From NCBI RefSeq assembly GCF_035989245.1, contig NZ_JAYMFF010000035.1:1-5257 (forward strand): DNA of 5,257 nt, given 5' to 3'. The stretch's first letter is position 1; every line of letters starts with the position of its first letter. Position numbers and translations under genes: made by a program. Positions 1-5,257 of this stretch are shown piece by piece. This DNA comes from Adlercreutzia wanghongyangiae (GTDB lineage: Bacteria > Actinomycetota > Coriobacteriia > Coriobacteriales > Eggerthellaceae). Under the pieces are notes generated by a model, which saw only the letters and a list, made by a program, of their open reading frames with translations, did not search any database and was not told the DNA's origin.

Positions 1-4
1 CAAA

Positions 5-15
5 AAGCGCCCCCT
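5..15 (-). terminator. 3' strand of the stem enclosing 5S, with U-run; possible terminator
   Basis: RNA right after 5S reads AGGGGGCGCTTTTTG. AGGGGGCGCTT (15 down to 5) is perfectly complementary to AAGCGCCCCCT (183 down to 173) before 5S, an 11-bp stem enclosing the gene. The stem runs into five U residues (6 down to 2), so the same element could also act in termination. The window ends here and a downstream terminator may exist. Confidence 0.5.
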
Positions 16-133
16 GCGAGCGGAACGACCTGTCCTCCCGCGGCCTGGCGCCGCAGTACTATCGGCGATGCGGGGCTTAACTTCCGAGTTCGGAATGGGA
101 TCGGGTGATCCCCCGCTCCATGGTTCCGCTCGC
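16..133 (-). rRNA. rrf: 5S ribosomal RNA
   Basis: This is the 5S rRNA of the large ribosomal subunit and the last gene of the operon. Read on the minus strand it contains the conserved block CCGAACTCGGAAGTTAAG (complement of 76-93) and the AGTACT box (55-60). The ends were set by helix I: the 5' strand (133 down to 123) and 3' strand (26 down to 16) form 11 perfect pairs, GCGAGCGGAAC with GTTCCGCTCGC. The resulting length of 118 nt is normal for bacteria. Exact mature ends could differ by one or two bases. It follows 23S after a 121-nt spacer, and an 11-bp inverted repeat outside the gene encloses it. Confidence 0.96.
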
Positions 134-149
134 GGGAGGCGCTCCCGCG
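131..149 (-). other. hairpin at the 5S 5' end
   Basis: CGCGGGAG, CGC loop, CTCCCGCG gives eight perfect pairs on the minus strand. The last three bases (131-133) are the first of 5S, so the full form competes with 5S helix I. The inner GGGAG/CTCCC form (134-146) is compatible with mature 5S and would stack next to it. Confidence 0.55.
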
Positions 150-254
150 GGCTCCTGTATGGGGCCCTCCAGAGGGGGCGCTTCCCGCGCCACCCTGGCG
201 GCTGCATGCGCGCGGCACCGACCATCAGATCGCCAACGTGTGTGCGAAGATGTG
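134..254 (-). other. 23S-5S intergenic spacer
   Basis: This 121-nt spacer holds no tRNA and no gene. In transcription order it has the 3' strand of the 23S processing stem (233-254), a small GGCGC/GCGCC hairpin (177-191), the 5' strand of the stem enclosing 5S (173-183, overlapping that hairpin) and a GGGAG-CGC-CTCCC hairpin (134-146) that abuts the first base of 5S. Confidence 0.8.
173..183 (-). other. 5' strand of the stem enclosing 5S
   Basis: AAGCGCCCCCT on the minus strand is the exact reverse complement of the 11 bases directly after 5S (5-15). It overlaps a short alternative hairpin (177-191), so the two folds are mutually exclusive. Confidence 0.7.
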
Positions 255-263
255 CAAAGAAGA
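233..263 (-). other. 3' strand of the 23S processing stem
   Basis: RNA across the 23S 3' end reads TCTTCTTTGCACATCTTCGC, then CACACGTTGG. TCTTCT, CATCTT, TCGC and CGTTGG pair in order with blocks at 3211-3280. The innermost block belongs to mature 23S helix 1. Confidence 0.65.
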
Positions 264-461
264 GCTCGGGCTATTAGTAGCGCTCGCCTGAGCAGGTCGC
301 CCTGCTTGCAGCTGCGCCCTATCGACCAGTTAGTCTAACTGGGCCCTTACCGGAGAGGGAGCTCATCTCGGAGGCGGCTTCCCACTTAGATGCCTTCAGC
401 GGTTATCCGTGCCGGACGTAGCTAGGCGGCGGTGCCGTTGGTCGACAACCGCGTCACCAGA

Positions 462-498
<37 letters not shown>

Positions 499-525
499 TC
501 TCCTCAACTCCCTTGCGCCCGCGGA

Positions 526-582
<57 letters not shown>

Positions 583-596
583 CGGCGAACAGCCGT

Positions 597-655
<59 letters not shown>

Positions 656-681
656 TGCCGTCGATGTGGACTCTTGGGCAA

Positions 682-724
<43 letters not shown>

Positions 725-879
725 CGGCCATTCCACTCTGAGCCGCCGGATCACTAGAACCGACTTTCGTCCCTGCTCGACCTGTCCGTCTCGCAGTCAA
801 GCCCGCTTGCACTCTTGCGCTCTGCGGACGGTTGCCGACCGTCCTGAGCGGACCTTGTGCGCGCCTCCGTTACGTTTTG

Positions 880-912
<33 letters not shown>

Positions 913-1061
913 GCACGGTCCGCGCGCCGGATCACGGCCGCGCGTTAGGCAGCCGGCACGACGAGGGCAGTATTCCAAGGTCGCCTCCACGGGGGCTTGC
1001 GCCCCCGCTTCGCGGGCTCCTGCCTATCCTCTACACGCCGTACCAGATGCCAATGCCAAGC

Positions 1062-1095
<34 letters not shown>

Positions 1096-1165
1096 CGCGG
1101 GTAGTTCGCATCTTCACGAACAGTACAATTTCACCGGGTCCACGGTTGAGACAGCGCCCAAATCG

Positions 1166-1255
<90 letters not shown>

Positions 1256-2028
1256 GGCTTCAGTGCTTCGCCTTGCGGCTGACACATCCGCGTAACCTTC
1301 CGGCACCGGGCAGGCGTCAGACCCTATACGTCGTGTTGCCACTTTGCAGAGTCCTGTGTTTTTGATAAACAGTCGCTTGGGCCGTTTCGCTGCGGCCGCC
1401 GCCAGCTCCTGCCGCGAGGGCTATCACCAGCAGCGGCGCCCCTTCTCCCGAAGTTACGGGGCCAGTATGCCGAGTTCCTTAACCGTGGTTCTCCCGATCG
1501 CCTCGGTATGTTCTACCCGCCCACCTGTGTCGGTTTTGGTACGGGCGCCGACGGCACTCCCTAGAGGTTTTTCTCGGAAGCATGGGCTCACCGGCTTCGC
1601 TCAGTCGCTTCGTCTCGCGTCTCAGGCTCCGTGCAGGGCTGATTTCCATGCCCTGCGCCCTACGCGCTTTCACGGGGACGTCCAGAACCCCGCCCGGCTA
1701 CCCTTCTCCGTCGCCCCATCGGTGGTGCCGCGCCGTCGGCGGTGCGGGAATCTCTGCCCGCTGCGCATCGGCTACGCCTGTCGGCCTCGCCTTAGCTCCC
1801 GACTGACCCTGGGGGGATTAGCCTCGCCCAGGAACCCTTAGGCTCACGGCGCCAGGGTTTCTCGCCCTGGTCTCGTTACTCATGCCAGCATTCTCACCTC
1901 CGTGCGCTCCACGGAAGGTCGCCCTTCCGCTTCCCCGCAGCACGGAGAGCTCCCCTACCACTGAAAAATCAGTCCGCCGCTTCGGTGCATCGCTTAGCCC
2001 CGTGAATTGTCGGCGCATGTCCACTCGA

Positions 2029-2085
2029 CCAGTGAGCTGTTACGCACTCTTTAAATGCATGGCTGCTTCTAAGCCAACATCCTGG
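2029..2085 (-). other. 23S GTPase-associated centre (L11 site)
   Basis: The 57-nt segment CCAGGATGTTGGCTTAGAAG... to ...CAGCTCACTGG is the binding site of ribosomal protein L11 and contacts translation factors. The base equivalent to A1067 (position 2070) is A, the usual form in thiostrepton-sensitive ribosomes when unmethylated. Confidence 0.85.
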
Positions 2086-3210
2086 TTGTCTGGGCAGACG
2101 CACATCCTTTGCCACTCAGCGATGACTTGGGGACCTTAGCGGGCGGTCTGGGCTGTTTCCCTCTCGAGCGCGCAGCTTAGCCCACGCCCTCTGACTCCCG
2201 GCCTCTGGACCCGCGGCATTCGGAGTTCGGTTCCCGTCGGTAGGCGGTGAAGCCCCCTCAGGGATCCGGTGGCTCTACCACCGCGGGTTAACGGCCGAGG
2301 CTAGCCCTAAAGCTATTTCGGGGAGAACGAGATATCTCCGGGTTTGATTGGCCTTTCACCCCTATCCACAGGTCATCCCCTCCGTTTTCAACCGAAGTGG
2401 GTTCGGCCCTCCACGGGGTCTTACCCCCGCTTCAGCCTGCCCATGGATAGCTCACCCGGCTTCGCGTCTGCAGCGTGCGACTCACTCGCCATCTTAAAGG
2501 CTCGCTTTCGCTGCGGCTCGTTTCCTAACTTAACCTCGCCGCACACCGCAACTCGCTGGCTCATTCTACAAAAGGCACGCCGTCACAATGCAAGATTGCT
2601 CCGACTGCTTGTGGGCGCACGGTTTCAGGTACTGTTTCACTCCCCTCTCGGGGTGCTTTTCACCTTTCCCTCACGGTACTGGTTCGCTATCGGTCACAGG
2701 AGAGTGTTCAGCCTTGGAGGGTGGTCCCCCCGGCTTCGGACCGGGTTTCACGTGCCCGGCCCTACTCGGGATACACTGCAGTGGTCCGCATGGTTTCGCG
2801 TACGGGGCTCTCACCCGCTGCGGCCGGCCCTTCCATGCCGTTCCGCTACCATGTGGATTTGTAACCACTCCACGGAGGGCAGCTCCGTGACGAGTGTCCC
2901 GCAACCCCCGGGCGGCAACGCCTGCCGCTTACACGCGCCCGGGTTTGGGCTGGTGCGCTTTCGCTCGCCGCTACTCGCGCAATCTCGGTTGATTTCTCTT
3001 CCTCGGGGTACTTAGATGTTTCAGTTCCCCCGGTTGCCTTCGCCCGCCCTATTTGATTCAGGCGGGGATAGCAGGGCATGACCCCTGCTGGGTTCCCCCA
3101 TTCGGAGACCTGCGGATCAAGGTGTGTTTGCCACTCCCCGCAGATTATCGCAGCTTGCCGCGTCCTTCGTCGACTTCCTGTGCCAAGGCATCCGCCGTGC
3201 GCCCTTGGTA

Positions 3211-3280
3211 TCTTCCTACCATCTTTAGGTCGCTTCTGGGAGGGGCCGGGTAGCGGCCCCTCCACGGTTTCGTCCGTTGG
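3211..3280 (-). other. 5' strand of the 23S processing stem
   Basis: Blocks here pair with the 23S 3' flank at 233-263: CCAACG (3280-3275) with CGTTGG (238-233), GCGA (3233-3230) with TCGC (247-244), AAGATG (3225-3220) with CATCTT, and GGAAGA (3216-3211) with TCTTCT (263-258, first pair G-U). The last block is helix 1 of 23S itself. The stem brings the two ends of 23S together for cleavage. Confidence 0.65.
3239..3263 (-). other. strong hairpin upstream of the 23S 5' end
   Basis: GGAGGGGCCG and CGGCCCCTCC form ten perfect pairs around a CTACC loop on the minus strand, ending about 19 nt before 23S. Neither side has a U-tract, so it is not a terminator. It lies between two segments that pair with the 23S 3' flank and should project from the 5' strand of the 23S processing stem. 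Confidence 0.7.
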
Positions 3281-3314
3281 ATATATATGAGAATAAATCC
3301 GTCGTACAACATAC

Positions 3315-3354
3315 GTTCGCGATCGTGATGAATCGTCTTGTCCATGATGCGAAC
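3315..3354 (-). other. spacer stem-loop in the AT-richer core
   Basis: On the minus strand GTTCGC (3354-3349) pairs with GCGAAC (3320-3315). After a one-base bulge, ATCATG pairs with CACGAT apart from one mismatch. The loop is about 15 nt. This is the main local fold of the middle spacer. No function is assigned. Confidence 0.45.
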
Positions 3355-3431
3355 ACCCATCGAACCTGTAGCATTTGCTTAAGGAATTGATGTTGGTGTT
3401 GATCATGTCAGTGACTATCAATGTCACGCGC

Positions 3432-3449
3432 TATGCAACTGTCAAGGTG
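3432..3449 (-). promoter_or_regulatory. boxA-like antitermination element in the 16S-23S spacer
   Basis: The minus strand reads CACCTTGACAGTTGCATA, which matches the leader element (5178-5195) through ACCTTGACA and again at the final ATA, with identical spacing. It begins about 64 nt after the 16S 3' end. A boxA between 16S and 23S is the usual arrangement in bacterial rRNA operons, where it renews antitermination before the long 23S gene. The function is inferred. Confidence 0.58.
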
Positions 3450-3473
3450 CGCGGGGGCGCGGAGCCCTCGCAG

Positions 3474-3498
3474 CCGGATGCTGAGTGATGGAAGACGG
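3474..3498 (-). other. 3' strand of the 16S processing stem
   Basis: Spacer RNA starting about 15 nt after the 16S 3' end reads CCGTCT, then TCCATCACTCAGCATCCGG. It pairs with the leader at 5137-5142 and 5167-5184 respectively. The two blocks are contiguous here but are separated by a capped hairpin on the leader side. Confidence 0.75.
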
Positions 3499-3511
3499 TC
3501 TAGGCTCTCCC

Positions 3512-3716
<205 letters not shown>

Positions 3717-3852
3717 AACTCCGACTTCACGCAGGCGGGTTGCAGCCTGCGATCCGAACTGGGACCGGCTTTCCGGGATCCGCTCCCCCTCGCGGGGTGG
3801 CAACCCTCTGTACCGGCCATTGTAGCACGTGTGCAGCCCAGGGCATAAGGGG

Positions 3853-3887
<35 letters not shown>

Positions 3888-3940
3888 CTTGACGCCGGCA
3901 GTCCCCCGCGAGTCCCCAACTGAATGCTGGCAACACGGGG

Positions 3941-4006
<66 letters not shown>

Positions 4007-4065
4007 CCACCTGCGCGAGCTCCTCTCGGCCACCGCGTCTCCGCGGCTTCACTCGCATGTCAAGC

Positions 4066-4098
<33 letters not shown>

Positions 4099-4105
4099 GC
4101 CACAT

Positions 4106-4175
<70 letters not shown>

Positions 4176-4509
4176 GATACTTAATGCGTTGGCTGCGGCA
4201 CGGAGGGAGGATCCCCCCACACCTAGTATCCATCGTTTACGGCTGGGACTACCAGGGTATCTAATCCTGTTCGCTCCCCCAGCTTTCGCGCCTCAGCGTC
4301 AGTGACGGCCCAGAGAGCTGCCTTCGCCATCGGTGTTCTTCCCGATATCTGCGCATTCCACCGCTACACCGGGAATTCCGCTCTCCTCTACCGCACTCGA
4401 GCCGCCCAGTCCGGAACCCGGCCCGAGGTTGAGCCCCGGGATTAGAGGTTCCGCTTAGGCGGCCGCCTACGCGCGCTTTACGCCCAATGAATCCGGATAA
4501 CGCTCGCCC

Positions 4510-4548
<39 letters not shown>

Positions 4549-4660
4549 AGCTTCTTCTGCAGGTACCGTCGATGTCTTCCCTGCTGAAAGCGGTTTACAA
4601 CCCGAGGGCCTTCGTCCCGCACGCGGCGTTGCTGCGTCAGGGTTTCCCCCATTGCGCAAA

Positions 4661-4697
<37 letters not shown>

Positions 4698-4975
4698 ATC
4701 TCAGTCCCAATGTGGCCGGTCGACCTCTCAGTCCGGCTACCCATCGTCGGCTAGGTGGGCCTCTACCCCGCCTACTACCTAATGGGCCGCGACCCCATCC
4801 CGCGCCGTCGGGGCTTTCCCGCCCCTCCCATGCGGGAGGGGCGGAGTATCCGGTATTAGCCGCCGTTTCCAGCGGTTGTCCCGGAGCGCGGGGCAGGTTG
4901 GTCACGTGTTACTCACCCGTTCGCCACTCTATACACGGCCGGAGCCGTCTTAATCGTTCGACTTGCATGTGTTAA

Positions 4976-5017
<42 letters not shown>

Positions 5018-5026
5018 GTTCAAAGT

Positions 5027-5044
5027 GCGGCCCCTCGGGGCCGC
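5027..5044 (-). other. hairpin just upstream of the 16S 5' end
   Basis: The minus strand GCGGCCC, CGAG loop, GGGCCGC is a perfect 7-bp hairpin that ends about 4 nt before the predicted first base of 16S. Its position suggests a role in defining 5'-end maturation or in keeping the leader apart from the 16S fold. It is not followed by U residues. Confidence 0.55.
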
Positions 5045-5056
5045 GACAGATCGTGT

Positions 5057-5080
5057 GAGTTTCGATTCTGCTTAAAACTC
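5057..5080 (-). other. leader stem-loop GAGTTT/AAACTC
   Basis: Six perfect pairs (GAGTTT with AAACTC) enclose a 12-nt loop on the minus strand. It lies about 35 nt upstream of the 16S 5' end in the less GC-rich part of the leader. The function is unknown. Confidence 0.4.
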
Positions 5081-5084
5081 TCCG

Positions 5085-5100
5085 CGGGGCTCGCGCCCCG
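5085..5100 (-). other. leader hairpin with GCGA tetraloop
   Basis: On the minus strand CGGGGC and GCCCCG form a perfect 6-bp stem capped by the GNRA tetraloop GCGA. A competing pairing, CCCC with GGGG at 5096-5106, would exclude it. It sits within the region looped out with 16S by the processing stem. No U-tract follows. Confidence 0.5.
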
Positions 5101-5136
5101 ACGGGGATAAATGGTAAAGCTTATCGCTTCGAATGT

Positions 5137-5184
5137 CCGTCTGACTCCCGGGGTCTCCCCCGGGGTTCCATCCTCAGTATCCGG
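5137..5184 (-). other. 5' strand of the 16S processing stem
   Basis: Leader RNA from 5184 to 5167 (CCGGATACTGAGGATGGA) is complementary to spacer RNA from 3492 to 3474 downstream of 16S, with one A-C mismatch and one bulged base. An inner block (5142-5137, AGACGG) pairs with CCGTCT at 3498-3493. Together they loop out the whole 16S. In other bacteria such stems are cut by RNase III; that enzyme's action here is inferred. Confidence 0.75.
5147..5164 (-). other. leader hairpin with GAGA tetraloop, inside the 16S processing stem
   Basis: On the minus strand CCCGGGG and CCCCGGG form seven perfect G-C pairs capped by GAGA, a GNRA tetraloop. The hairpin lies exactly between the two leader segments (5167-5184 and 5137-5142) that pair with the sequence after 16S, so it should protrude from the 5' strand of that long stem. 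No U-run follows. Confidence 0.65.
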
Positions 5185-5195
5185 TTGTCAAGGTT
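5178..5195 (-). promoter_or_regulatory. boxA-like antitermination element in the leader
   Basis: The minus strand reads AACCTTGACAACCGGATA. It resembles the TTTGAAAACTxGATA element that sits in the leader and spacer of Gram-positive rRNA operons and is taken as boxA, the Nus-factor binding site that prevents premature Rho-dependent termination. A second copy with the same core lies in the 16S-23S spacer (3432-3449). The TTGACA within it looks like a -35 box, but no -10 box follows at the right spacing. Its downstream part overlaps the outer strand of the 16S processing stem. The role is inferred from position and similarity. Confidence 0.6.
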
Positions 5196-5214
5196 CCGCG
5201 GGCCTCTTGCCCGC

Positions 5215-5235
5215 CGCCGCCCTTCGCGAGCGGCG
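5215..5235 (-). other. GC-rich leader hairpin with GCGAA loop
   Basis: On the minus strand, CGCCGCTC and GGGCGGCG form an 8-bp stem (one U-G pair) around a GCGAA loop. It lies about 20 nt upstream of the leader boxA-like element. No U-tract follows, so it is not an intrinsic terminator. It may be a boxB-like or general leader structure. Confidence 0.5.
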
Positions 5236-5257
5236 CAAGGAAATACTTTACTCGGTT

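Larger units (their letters stand above)
5023..5257 (-). other. rRNA operon leader (5' external transcribed spacer)
   Basis: The 235 bases upstream of 16S hold no gene. The stretch contains a boxA-like antitermination element (5178-5195), the 5' strand of the 16S processing stem (5137-5142 and 5167-5184) and a series of local hairpins at 5027-5044, 5057-5080, 5085-5100, 5106-5125 (weaker), 5147-5164 and 5215-5235. A core promoter is not convincingly visible. The transcription start is probably at or beyond the window edge, so the true leader may be longer. Confidence 0.8.

Noticed and set aside
1344..1841. Plus-strand open frame of 165 codons
   Set aside because: It is antisense to 23S domains III and IV; its length reflects GC-rich composition.
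2344..3015. Plus-strand open frame of 223 codons
   Set aside because: It lies entirely antisense to 23S. Its protein resembles the well-known spurious products predicted from rRNA antisense strands, and no ribosome binding site or domain is seen.
3239..3263. The strong hairpin as an intrinsic terminator between 16S and 23S
   Set aside because: No U-tract follows, and a terminator here would block 23S synthesis.
3349..3380. GGTTCGA in the spacer as part of a tRNA T-arm
   Set aside because: The flanking bases do not form the 5-bp T stem, and no acceptor, D or anticodon arm can be built.
2846..3427. Minus-strand open frame of 193 codons spanning spacer and 23S start
   Set aside because: Most of it is 23S read as protein. 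The start falls in the spacer by chance, without a ribosome binding site.
5185..5193. TTGACA in the leader as a -35 promoter box
   Set aside because: No -10 hexamer follows at 16-18 nt. The repeat of the same core in the spacer and its likeness to boxA fit antitermination better.
5245..5250. TAAAGT on the minus strand as a -10 box of the rRNA promoter
   Set aside because: The matching -35 region would lie beyond the window edge, so it cannot be tested here.

Overview
The window is one complete bacterial ribosomal RNA operon on the minus strand. In transcription order, from high to low coordinates, it holds a leader (about 5257-5023), 16S rRNA (about 5022-3513), a 16S-23S spacer without tRNA genes (3512-3221), 23S rRNA (about 3220-255), a short 23S-5S spacer (254-134) and 5S rRNA (133-16). 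The last 15 bases contain the 3' half of a stem enclosing 5S, followed by a U-run at the window edge. I find no credible protein-coding gene. All the longer open frames lie within or across the rRNAs and are composition artefacts.

The rRNAs are GC-rich. The 16S reads like a high-GC Gram-positive of class Coriobacteriia (Atopobiales/Eggerthellales type), judged from remembered V1-V4 sequence style and not from a search. The 3' end carries the full anti-Shine-Dalgarno sequence. The 23S is about 2966 nt and domain III has no room for the roughly 100-nt insertion of many other Actinobacteria, which fits a deep-branching actinobacterial class.

The non-coding parts are highly structured. The leader and the 16S-23S spacer each carry a boxA-like element with the shared core ACCTTGACA. 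Each rRNA is enclosed by complementary flanks: 16S by leader and spacer segments (about 18 pairs plus an inner block), 23S by several short blocks including its own helix 1, and 5S by a perfect 11-bp stem. In all three, the 5' strand also carries a strong local hairpin. The expected order of events is transcription from a promoter beyond 5257, antitermination through the boxA-like sites, folding of the stems, RNase cleavage and release of the three rRNAs. No exotic system is present; the interest lies in the processing and antitermination architecture.
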